This document shows positions 1 through 6,735 of a stretch of DNA of 7,193 bases, piece by piece. Each line of letters opens with the position of its first letter. Positions within the stretch are counted from its first letter, which is position 1. Under the pieces are notes generated by a model. It ran no database searches, was not told the origin of the DNA, and saw only the letters and a program-made list of their open reading frames with translations. Source of the DNA: Deltaproteobacteria bacterium (GTDB lineage Bacteria > Myxococcota_A > UBA796 > UBA9615); assembly GCA_029261955.1 (NCBI GenBank), contig JAJDAI010000572.1, positions 1-7,193 of the forward strand, in the 5' to 3' direction. Position numbers and translations under genes: made by a program.

Positions 1-376
1 AGCGCAGGGTCTCGGCGACGCGCTCGATGCGCGGCGGGCCGTCCTGCTCGGCGCCCGTGCTCAAGGAGCGATCGACGAGCCAGAGCCGCTGCCGGATGGC
101 GGCCTGGTCCTCGGCCACCGCCTCCACGATCGCGGGTTCCCCCAGCGCGAAGGCCAGGCCGAGCACCGCGAGCACCTGCAGGAGCAGCAGGATGAGGTCC
201 TTGACCAGCGGGTTGCGCCGCTTCGGCAGCACCTGGTCCCAGAGCACGTGGCTGGAGACCACCACCTCCGGCGGGCGCGGCCGCAGCAGGAAGTAGAGCA
301 GGACCAGGGCGCCGCCGACGCCGGCCGTCCACGCGACCGCCTCCGCACCCAAGCCGTGGAGCTCGAAGCCGCTCAC
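1..376 (-). CDS. BatA-like membrane protein with VWA domain, N-terminal part (3' end outside window)
   Basis: This is the first 125 codons of a BatA-type protein, an inner-membrane protein that displays a von Willebrand A (metal-binding) domain and belongs to MoxR/Bat clusters. Residues about 16-31 form a first membrane segment, followed by an RPRPPE stretch. A second hydrophobic segment (residues about 60-79, rich in Leu) ends in a Gly-Glu-Pro. This two-helix arrangement is characteristic of the BatA N-terminal domain. After a short linker comes the strand RLWLVDRSLS, whose D102-x-S104-x-S106 matches the MIDAS metal-site motif opening a VWA domain. The start is GTG at 374-376. It shares the bases GTGA with the DUF58 stop, so translation is probably coupled, and no better start fits the membrane topology. 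A different, shifted open frame on the same strand (61-348) is a shadow. The role in envelope stress or substrate remodelling is inferred from family and context. Confidence 0.85.
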   Translation of the reverse strand, partial: MSGFELHGLGAEAVAWTAGVGGALVLLYFLLRPRPPEVVVSSHVLWDQVLPKRRNPLVKDLILLLLQVLAVLGLAFALGEPAIVEAVAEDQAAIRQRLWLVDRSLSTGAEQDGPPRIERVAETLR

Positions 377-1250
377 CCCAGCAGCCGCTCGGCGCGCATC
401 GTGCGCAGGACCATCTCCTCGAAGGGCTGGTCGGTGCGGCCGTGAGCGTAGAAGAGGTTGTGAGCGCGGGCGTAGCCCTGGAGCGCCTCGCCGTGGGCGG
501 TGAAGGCGGCGCGGTAGGCCTGCGCGATGCGCTCAGTCACCCGGATCCGCCGGGCCTGGCCGGTCTCGTGGTCCCGCAGGACGACCTCGCCGCGGGCGGG
601 CACGTCGGCCTCTTGCGGGGCGGAGATCTGCATGAGGCCGACCTCGAAGCGGGCGTGGCGCAGCAGGTCGAGCCCCGCCTTCCAGCCGCCGGGGGCGAGG
701 AAGTCGCTGAGCACGACGACGATCCCCCGGGTCCGCGTCACGCCGATGAGCGAGCGGCAGGCGCCCTCGAAGTCGGTCTTCGCGCCGCCGTCGGTCGATC
801 CCAGGTAGCGGTGGATCTGGATGGCCTGGGCCTTGTGTCGGGGGGGGGAGAGCGGCTTCGCGAGGCCTTCACCGAAGGGCCAGACGTGCACGCGGTCGAG
901 GTGCGCCAGCGCGACGTAGCTCAGCGCCGTCGCCACCAGGTGCGCCCAGGCGCCCTTCGTGATGCCCTCGCCCAGGTCCATGGAGCGGCTGGTGTCGACG
1001 AGGAGGTGCAGGTTGAGCTCGGTCTCCTCCTCGGCCACGCGGATCATGAAGCGATCCATGCGGCCGTAGAGGTTCCAGTCGATGTCCTTGAAGTCGTCGC
1101 CGGGCGTGTAGGGGCGGTGGTCGGCGAAGTCGATGCCGCGGCCGAGCTTGCGGCTGCGGGTCAGCGCAGCGAAGCGGCCGGTGTGCACGCGGCGGCTGAC
1201 CAGGCGCAGGTACTCGAGCTTGCGCAGAAGCTCGGGCGAGAGCTCGGTGG

Positions 1251-1254
<4 letters not shown>
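373..1254 (-). CDS. DUF58 family protein (VWA-like), MoxR partner
   Basis: This 293-residue DUF58 protein is of usual length for the family. The N-terminus carries the diagnostic DUF58 block at residues 38-68: GRGIDFADHRPY, then PGDDFKDIDW and GRMDR. Next is a VWA-like fold whose MIDAS motif is intact, D87-T-S89-R-S91-M, with a second acidic loop LSDF at 182-185. There is no membrane segment, so it is probably cytoplasmic and works beside the membrane-bound BatA protein. DUF58 proteins are almost always encoded next to MoxR ATPases, and an adaptor role between the ATPase and its target is the common hypothesis. The start chosen is TTG at 1252-1254, overlapping the MoxR stop as TTGA. The next candidate start (GTG, residue 23) would remove conserved N-terminal sequence. 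A run of nine C in the coding strand (840-848) encodes the SPPR at residues 136-139. Confidence 0.93.
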
Positions 1255-2219
<965 letters not shown>

Positions 2220-2231
2220 GCAGGATCCGGT

Positions 2232-4025
2232 TCAGCTGCCTCCGCCGGGGCGGATGGCGTCGAAGTAGCTCTGCGCGTAGTCGCGGAAGAGGGGGGGCAG
2301 CGACTCGGCGTTCTCGAGCATCAGCTCTTCCGCGTCTGCGAAGTAGTCGACCAGCACGTCGTCCCGCTCGCTGGCGAGGCCCGCCTGGACCTTGTGGCGC
2401 ACGACGCGGTCGAACATCGCTTCGCGGGCCTCGTCGGACAGCGCGCCTTCACGAAGCTGGCCGAGGGTCTCCTCCAGCCGCGCCTCCTGGTTGGCGTTGA
2501 GCCCTTGGAGCACGGTCTTCAGGCCACCCTCGGAGTTGGCGGAGGAGCCTGCGCCGCTCGCGCCCGCCGACGTCGTGCCGTCGCCTTCGCCCTTGACCGC
2601 CGGGCCGTCGACCGGGCCGCTGCTGCTGGTCGCCTCCATGCCCTCGGGCGGCGGCCCCTCGGCCTTGCCGCTGGCGGGCTCGCTGGGTGCGGCGTCGCTG
2701 TGGCGCTTCACGTCGTCCATGGACTCGAAGCCGGTCTCGGCCATGGCGTCGGTCTTGTCGGCGGTGCCCCCGCCGGGGTCCACCTGGACCTCCTTGCCCT
2801 TCTTGCCCTTCTTGCCGGGCTTCTTCTTCTTGCCGGTGGCGGCCTCGGCGACGAGCTCCTGCACGTCCTTCACGAAGTCCCCGAGGAACTGGTTGAAGGA
2901 CTCGGCGGCGTCGTGGGAGCGGTCGTGCTCGGCCTGGGACTCGTCGCTGAGATCCCGGCGAATCATGTCCTCGTTCTCGCGCCCTGCGTCGTCGTTGTTC
3001 ATCGCCTGGTCGCGGGCGATGTTGTTGTTGGCGAAGGCGTCGGCGGCCTTGAGCTGGTTGGCGATGTTGCTGTCGGGGCGCGAGTCGTTGTGCAGGTTCC
3101 GGTTCGGCGCGTCCTGGGACGCCTCGTACTCGCTGTGGCTCAGGTCGTGGAACTGGTGGGCGAGCTCCTTCGCCTGCTGGCTGTGCTGGAAGAGCTCCGC
3201 GACGATCGCGGTCTGCTGCTCGTCGGTGAGCTCCAGCTGCTGCACGGTCTCGGCTTCGAGGCGCTCCAGGTCGGCGGCCGTGATGCGGTCGCTCTGCTCC
3301 GGCGGCGGGGGCGGAGGCTCCAGCTCCTCGGGCTCTTCGTCGGCTGATTCTGGCTCGGGCGCGCGCTTCTTCTTCAGCGCCTTTCGCAGCTTGCGCTCGT
3401 TGTCGCGGATGCGGCGCAGCGTGCGGTCGAGGTCGCTGAGCAGGCGCACAGCCTCCTTGTTGCCCTCGGCTACGTAGCGCTCCTGCTGGCGCTCGATCTC
3501 GGCGAGGGCGTCGTCGAAGTCGTCGATGGCGGCGGTGGGCTCGGGGCTGGGCTGCAGGTCGAAGGCGAGGCCGGCCCCGAGGGACAGCAAGGCGAGCAGC
3601 AGCGCGGCGAGGGCCGGGCGACCGGCGCGCCAGGGCAGGGGGAAGAGGGCGGCGATCCCCGCGGCCGGGGCGTGCGCGGCGGCGTCCGCGGCCTGCGAGG
3701 GGGTCAGCCTGTGGTCCGACCCGGCGAACTCGAGCGCGGTGCCGAGGCGATCGGCGAGGCCGGCGCGGCGATCCAGCTCGGACGCGGCGGCGGCGACCTG
3801 GGGGCGCCGGCCTGCGGCGAAGGCGAAGAGGGGAACCAGGAGGAGCCAGGAGGCCAGCGGAGCCAGGTGGTCGAGGCGCAGACCGGTGCTGAACTCCAGG
3901 ACCAGGGCCGTTCCCGCGATCCCGAGCAGCGCGAGAGTCGCTCCCCGAAACGCAGCTGCGATCAGACGACTCCGCCGCCAGGCGGAAGCGGCTGCGTGCG
4001 TGCTGCGCCGGATCGGATCGAGCAA
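2232..4025 (-). CDS. Membrane-anchored coiled-coil, low-complexity protein heading the MoxR operon (DUF4175-like, uncertain)
   Basis: This 597-residue protein matches no family with certainty. Two hydrophobic segments (residues about 22-43 and 53-71) and a third (about 137-155) suggest a membrane anchor. Residues 165-220 are a charged helix likely to form a coiled coil, ending in KALKKKRA. A Glu/Pro-rich linker with a run of seven Pro follows (224-243). Residues 250-395 are polar, rich in Gln, Asn, Asp and His. A Lys/Gly stretch (399-411) and a long Gly/Ser/Pro/Glu-rich, probably disordered, region (412-500) come next. The C-terminus is helical and closes with PPLFRDYAQSYFDAIR (577-592). In other high-GC phyla, large membrane proteins with similar layout (some labelled DUF4175) precede MoxR-DUF58-BatA genes, so a structural or client role is inferred. 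The start is TTG at 4023-4025, with GGGAG 6 bases upstream; no ATG or GTG lies upstream before the in-frame stop at 4080-4082. MoxR begins 12 bases after its stop. Confidence 0.85.
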   Translation of the reverse strand: MLDPIRRSTHAAASAWRRSRLIAAAFRGATLALLGIAGTALVLEFSTGLRLDHLAPLASWLLLVPLFAFAAGRRPQVAAAASELDRRAGLADRLGTALEFAGSDHRLTPSQAADAAAHAPAAGIAALFPLPWRAGRPALAALLLALLSLGAGLAFDLQPSPEPTAAIDDFDDALAEIERQQERYVAEGNKEAVRLLSDLDRTLRRIRDNERKLRKALKKKRAPEPESADEEPEELEPPPPPPEQSDRITAADLERLEAETVQQLELTDEQQTAIVAELFQHSQQAKELAHQFHDLSHSEYEASQDAPNRNLHNDSRPDSNIANQLKAADAFANNNIARDQAMNNDDAGRENEDMIRRDLSDESQAEHDRSHDAAESFNQFLGDFVKDVQELVAEAATGKKKKPGKKGKKGKEVQVDPGGGTADKTDAMAETGFESMDDVKRHSDAAPSEPASGKAEGPPPEGMEATSSSGPVDGPAVKGEGDGTTSAGASGAGSSANSEGGLKTVLQGLNANQEARLEETLGQLREGALSDEAREAMFDRVVRHKVQAGLASERDDVLVDYFADAEELMLENAESLPPLFRDYAQSYFDAIRPGGGS

Positions 4026-4031
4026 AGAGCG

Positions 4032-4036
4032 CTCCC
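4032..4036 (-). promoter_or_regulatory. Ribosome binding site (GGGAG) that supports the TTG start
   Basis: On the minus strand GGGAG is followed by 6 bases (CGCTCT) and then the TTG at 4025. This is good Shine-Dalgarno spacing and is the reason for accepting TTG as the start of the operon-head gene. The other starts in the window lack such a clear site. Confidence 0.6.
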
Positions 4037-4053
4037 GTGGATGCGGCTCGACC

Positions 4054-4083
4054 CTACCACCGGGCCTCTGTGGGCCATGTCAA
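4054..4083 (-). promoter_or_regulatory. Candidate sigma70-type promoter of the MoxR operon
   Basis: The minus strand has a perfect TTGACA (4083 to 4078), about 53 bases upstream of the TTG start of the first operon gene. The matching -10 is poor. TGGTAG lies 18 bases downstream (4059-4054) and TAGGGT 21 bases downstream (4056-4051). The location is right for the operon and it is the only full -35 hexamer I noticed in this gap. A poor -10 means it could be chance or need an activator. Confidence 0.3.
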
Positions 4084-4117
4084 GCCGCTGCAATCATGCG
4101 GTCAGGGGCTGCACAAG

Positions 4118-4142
4118 CAAGGGGGATTGGGGGGGAGGAGGG
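4118..4142 (+). other. G-rich tract with four G-runs (G-quadruplex-like)
   Basis: Runs of 5 G (4121-4125), 7 G (4129-4135), 2 G and 3 G (4140-4142) are separated by short gaps. Splitting the 7-G run gives four triplets with loops of 3, 1 and 4 bases, which satisfies the usual G-quadruplex pattern. The tract lies between the operon's candidate -35 and the inverted-repeat element. The G strand is the template strand for the operon. Confidence 0.4.
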
Positions 4143-4227
4143 TCTCACGCCAAGGGGCCAAGGGCGCGGAGCGTTCTTGGGGGAGCGGCACCTCTCGCAA
4201 CGGGCGCAACGAGCAACGAGCGCAACG
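4143..4227 (+). repeat. Left arm of the inverted-repeat element
   Basis: This arm contains TCTCACGCCAAGG, then the GGCCAAGGGCGCGGAG block (4156-4171). A 10-base insertion (CGTTCTTGGG, 4172-4181) is absent from the other arm. After it come GCACCTC and three GCAACG units. It lacks one 9-base unit (GCGCAGAGG) present in the right arm. Confidence 0.8.
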
Positions 4228-4416
4228 TGTGGGACTGGCGGTGGGCGGTCGCTTCTTCGCGGAGCCGTCGCTTGTTCTCTGTTTTGGTTTCGGGCCCGAG
4301 CCGGTCCCACGGTCCCGCCGGGCGGCCGCCGCTGGACGACGAGTCAGAACAAGAACAGATCCGAACCCCCTCGGCCGCCGATCGCCCCCTGAAACCGATC
4401 CAGCGACCGCTGGGAA
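4228..4416. other. Centre of the inverted-repeat element, non-coding
   Basis: These roughly 188 bases sit between the arms. They carry shorter internal complementarities: GCGGTCGCT (4245-4253) with AGCGACCGC (4402-4410), and CTTGTTCT (4271-4278) with AGAACAAG (4346-4353). Both are perfect and properly nested inside the arms. Self-complementary CGGGCCCG (4291-4298) and GGCGGCCGCC (4321-4330) lie in the innermost part. Open frames crossing it begin or end inside the repeats and give Pro/Arg-rich peptides without domain signs, so I call none coding. Confidence 0.5.
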
Positions 4417-4500
4417 CCGTTGCGCCCGTTGCCCGTTGCGCCCGTTGCGTGAGGTGCAGCCCCTCCGCGCCCTTGGCCCCTCTGCGCCCTTGGCGTGAGA
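4417..4500 (-). repeat. Right arm of the inverted-repeat element
   Basis: Read on the minus strand this arm has four roughly 9-base units ending in AAGG or GAGG (ACGCCAAGG, GCGCAGAGG, GGCCAAGGG, CGCGGAGGG). It then has GCACCTC and a run of GCAACGG units with GC spacers. It is the more regular of the two arms and may be nearer the ancestral repeat. Confidence 0.8.
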
Positions 4501-4515
4501 ACAGAACGGTGGGTC

Positions 4516-6210
4516 TCAAGGCTCCCGCCGAAACCCCTGCGCCGCCAGCAGCTCATCGGCGAAGCCCCGCCCATGCGCCGCCTCCGCCCGCGCCACCAAC
4601 GCCTCCGCCTGCACCGGCGTCCCGTTCGCCAGGATCCACGCGAGCGCCACCCCGAAGCCATCCCGGTGCGGCACGAGCCCCGACGTCCCCATGCTCGCGA
4701 AGCCCGGCGGCGGCTCCTGCGTGCTCGCGAACCACATCTGCGTGTCGTCCAGATCCCCGACCTTCATCCAGGGCTTCAGCTCGGGCATGCCTGGCAGCAG
4801 CCGGGCGAGGCTTCCCTCGTCCGCGACGAGGTGGAGCGCCCGCCCCGCCGCCAGCTCGTCCCGCGCCAGCTCGTACATGGCCGCCGGGCGCCCATCCCGC
4901 GCGATGTCGCGCTCCCCGAGCACCAGGATCCGCCCGAAGTCGTGCAGCATCTCCGGCGAGGGCGTCAGGCCCACGGCCCGCCGATCGAAGTAGAGCTCCG
5001 CGGTCGCGAAGAAGTCGTTGTAGTGGAAGACCAGCTCCCCTTCAGCGAGGTGCGGCTCCACCGCCTCCCCCAACTGGAGCAGCGCCGGCTCGGGGTCGAG
5101 CTTGTCGGGCTGGTAGAGCGGCCCCTGGAGCAGCGGGATCAGGCCCGCGGCCCCCGCGATCACCGCCGTCGTCGGCCAGCCCGAGGGCAGCAGCCGCACC
5201 ACGAAGGCCGCGAGGCAGCAGGCCAGCGCCGGCAGGAAGGGCACGAGGTAGTACAGCCGCTTCGCCGAGAGGCTGTCCCAGATCAGGTAGCCCCAGGCCA
5301 CGTACAGCCCCAGCAGCCAGATCCCGCGCAGGCTGCGATCGCCCTTCGCCTGGAACGCGCCGACGGCCAGCCCGATCAGCCCCCCGATGTAGACCACCGA
5401 GTCCGTGCTCAGGGGCTTCACGTAGTAGAACCAGGGACCCGTCGTGTACCAGGTGAACTGGCCGGCCTCGCGGATGCGGAAGGGCAGCAGGTTCTGGTGG
5501 ATGAAGGTCTCGGAGTGGCTCGCGAGCATCACCGCGACGTAGCCGAGGATCGGGACCGAACCGATCGCGATGCCGCCCAGGAACGGCTTGCTCAGCATCC
5601 AGCGCCAGCGCCCCGCCAGCGGCAGCCAGCAGAGGATCGCGACGCCGGCGAAGCCCCCGCCGTAGCTCTTCGTCAGCAGCGCGACGGCCGAGGCCGGGCC
5701 CACCAGCCAGAGCCAGTGCGGCCGGTCCTCGTCCCAGGCCCGGATCGCGCCGTAGAGCACCAGCAGCATCGACGCGGCCAGCGTCTGCTCCATGAAGACG
5801 CGTCGCGTGTACTCGAACCAGGTCGGGCTGAGCAGCGCGAAGGTCAGGCCCGCGAACCAGCCCGCCTGCCGGCGCGTGATGCGGCCCGTGATGCCCGCGC
5901 AGAGCAGCACGCAGAGCCACCCCGACAGGATGCTGGGCAAGCGAAAGGCGAAGGCCGTCGGGCCCAGGAGCTTCACGCAGATCGCCCCGAACCAGAAGTA
6001 GAAGGGCGGCTTCATCACGTAGGGGCCGCCGGCGATCTCCGGCGCGAGCCAGTTGCCGGACTCGACGATGTCCGAGATGACGATCGCGTAGATCGCGTCG
6101 GTGGAGTTGGCGAGCGAGCCGGACATCGTGCCCACGACCAGCACCGCCAGGGCGGCGAAGGCGGCGGCGAGGCGGCTGGGGAGCGGGGGAGGCTGCCAGG
6201 GCTCCTGCAT
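4516..6210 (-). CDS. GT39/ArnT-like membrane glycosyltransferase
   Basis: This 564-residue multi-pass membrane protein of the PMT/ArnT (GT39, GT-C fold) type transfers sugars from a polyprenyl-phosphate donor to lipid or protein on the outer face of the inner membrane. After a first helix (about 13-31) the first outer loop carries STDAIYA (36-42) with the expected catalytic Asp at 38. SGNWLAPEI (51-59) and MKPPFYFWFG (66-75) follow, matching the family's D-x-x-YA, GdW and KPP-x-x-FW signatures. RRVFMEQ (136-142) and KRLYYLVPFLPAL (317-329) are also typical. About ten hydrophobic segments run to residue about 364; a soluble domain (about 365-564) follows. The start is ATG at 6208-6210, giving a proper N-terminus; the open frame extends upstream to 6477, but that part is Arg/Gly/Pro-rich and overlaps the DUF4345 gene. 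It starts 5 bases after that gene's stop without a clear ribosome site, so it is probably coupled. Acceptor and sugar cannot be told. Confidence 0.9.
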   Translation of the reverse strand: MQEPWQPPPLPSRLAAAFAALAVLVVGTMSGSLANSTDAIYAIVISDIVESGNWLAPEIAGGPYVMKPPFYFWFGAICVKLLGPTAFAFRLPSILSGWLCVLLCAGITGRITRRQAGWFAGLTFALLSPTWFEYTRRVFMEQTLAASMLLVLYGAIRAWDEDRPHWLWLVGPASAVALLTKSYGGGFAGVAILCWLPLAGRWRWMLSKPFLGGIAIGSVPILGYVAVMLASHSETFIHQNLLPFRIREAGQFTWYTTGPWFYYVKPLSTDSVVYIGGLIGLAVGAFQAKGDRSLRGIWLLGLYVAWGYLIWDSLSAKRLYYLVPFLPALACCLAAFVVRLLPSGWPTTAVIAGAAGLIPLLQGPLYQPDKLDPEPALLQLGEAVEPHLAEGELVFHYNDFFATAELYFDRRAVGLTPSPEMLHDFGRILVLGERDIARDGRPAAMYELARDELAAGRALHLVADEGSLARLLPGMPELKPWMKVGDLDDTQMWFASTQEPPPGFASMGTSGLVPHRDGFGVALAWILANGTPVQAEALVARAEAAHGRGFADELLAAQGFRREP

Positions 6211-6215
6211 GGGAC

Positions 6216-6677
6216 TCAGGGCGCCTCGGTCTGGGCGACGGCGCGTTCCTGGGCGACCTCTTCGGCCCGGGCGCGGCGCAGGCGGATCATCGCGAAGACG
6301 GTCACGCCCAGGGCGGCGATCTCCAGGCCCATGAGCCCGTAGCCGATGGGGCCGGGCGACTCCGCGTCGAGCAGCAAGGCGAGCACGCGGCCCAACAGAA
6401 GGCCGCCCAGGGCGAGGGCGGCCAGGTTCAGCGCCGGCAGCCGCCAGGGCTTGCGCAGCGCCGCCACACCGATCCACAGGCCCAGCCCGAGTTGAAGCCC
6501 GCCGTAGACCGCGCGGAAGTCGAAGCGAGCCAGCGCATCCTTCAGCTCGATGTTGACGAAGTCCGAGACCATCGTCGGAGCCAGCACGCTGGCCGCTCCG
6601 ATGAGCAGGAAGACCGCGGCGATGACGAACAGCACCTGGCGCGCGAAGCGATCAGCAGGGGAGAGAGGATCAGGCAT
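6216..6677 (-). CDS. DUF4345-type four-helix membrane protein
   Basis: This 153-residue integral membrane protein has four hydrophobic segments (about 14-33, 55-74, 80-104 and 111-133). The sequence FDFRAVYGGLQLGLGLWIG (52-70) matches the Asp-x-Arg-Ala-x-Tyr-Gly-Gly signature of DUF4345, a family of unknown function. A short charged tail rich in Arg, Glu and Ala follows the last helix. The start is ATG at 6675-6677, just before PDPLSPADRFARQ. Upstream in-frame codons reach to 6827 but would overlap the divergent gene and lack hydrophobic or family features. No Shine-Dalgarno is seen; instead TATCCT lies 7 bases upstream, so the transcript may be leaderless. It probably forms an operon with the glycosyltransferase 5 bases downstream. 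Its role in that pathway is unknown. Confidence 0.8.
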   Translation of the reverse strand: MPDPLSPADRFARQVLFVIAAVFLLIGAASVLAPTMVSDFVNIELKDALARFDFRAVYGGLQLGLGLWIGVAALRKPWRLPALNLAALALGGLLLGRVLALLLDAESPGPIGYGLMGLEIAALGVTVFAMIRLRRARAEEVAQERAVAQTEAP

Positions 6678-6684
6678 GCCGGCC

Positions 6685-6690
6685 AGGATA
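6685..6690 (-). promoter_or_regulatory. Candidate -10 box (TATCCT) of a leaderless promoter for the DUF4345 gene
   Basis: On the minus strand TATCCT is followed by exactly 7 bases (GGCCGGC) and then the ATG at 6677. A TANNNT hexamer at this distance puts the transcription start at or beside the start codon. No convincing -35 is present. Confidence 0.4.
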
Positions 6691-6722
6691 GCCCCCGAGG
6701 CGCGCTGGGGCCGCCGGGCGTC

Positions 6723-6728
6723 TAGCAT
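6723..6728 (+). promoter_or_regulatory. Candidate -10 box (TAGCAT) of a leaderless promoter for the rightward gene
   Basis: TAGCAT is followed by exactly 7 bases (TCGCTGC) and then the ATG at 6736. It fits TANNNT and mirrors the arrangement on the opposite strand of the same gap. There is no Shine-Dalgarno sequence and no good -35. Confidence 0.35.
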
Positions 6729-6735
6729 TCGCTGC

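Larger units (their letters stand above)
4143..4500. repeat. 358-base inverted-repeat element made of short GC-rich units
   Basis: The two ends are inverted copies of each other. From the left (4143) and from the right on the opposite strand (4500) both read TCTCACGCCAAGG. They then share GGCCAAGGGCGCGGAG (16 of 16 bases) and a 46-base block containing GCACCTC and several GCAACGG-type units (41 of 46 identical). Overall about 70 of 75 aligned bases match. There is one 9-base gap in the left copy and one 10-base gap in the right copy. No open frame, transposase or direct target duplication is apparent. It lies 15 bases after the stop of the glycosyltransferase gene and ends 117 bases before the MoxR-operon start codon. 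It could be a dispersed intergenic (MITE- or REP-like) repeat, or two insertions of one repeat facing each other. As RNA it could form a long hairpin affecting read-through. Confidence 0.8.

Noticed and set aside
4143..4500. CRISPR array
   Set aside because: Units are 7-10 bases, degenerate and contiguous, with no unique spacers of regular length and no cas genes nearby.
4143..4500. Classical rho-independent terminator for the glycosyltransferase gene
   Set aside because: The hairpin is far too long, has a 188-base loop and is not followed by a T tract on the minus strand. An effect on termination remains possible but not by the standard signature.
4143..4500. Insertion sequence
   Set aside because: There is no transposase frame, and I could see no direct duplication flanking the ends. 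At most it is a non-autonomous element.
4037..4519. Several small open frames in the intergenic region (for example 4037-4498 plus, 4145-4519 minus)
   Set aside because: They are made of the repeat arms translated in different frames, giving repeated peptides such as LRALGPLA on both strands. There is no ribosome site or domain.
3672..5456. Plus-strand open frame (594 codons) crossing the inverted repeat
   Set aside because: It runs across one gene, the non-coding element and part of another gene, all better explained otherwise. Its second half is almost entirely Pro, Ala, Arg and Ser.
4495..6342. Plus-strand open frame (615 codons) antisense to the glycosyltransferase
   Set aside because: The product is dominated by Arg, Gln, His and Pro without domains or membrane segments. 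The minus strand carries a convincing GT39 protein.
6211..6477. N-terminal extension of the glycosyltransferase up to 6477
   Set aside because: The extra 89 residues are Arg/Gly/Pro-rich, overlap the DUF4345 gene in another frame and precede the natural first helix. The ATG at 6210 gives the family's usual N-terminus.
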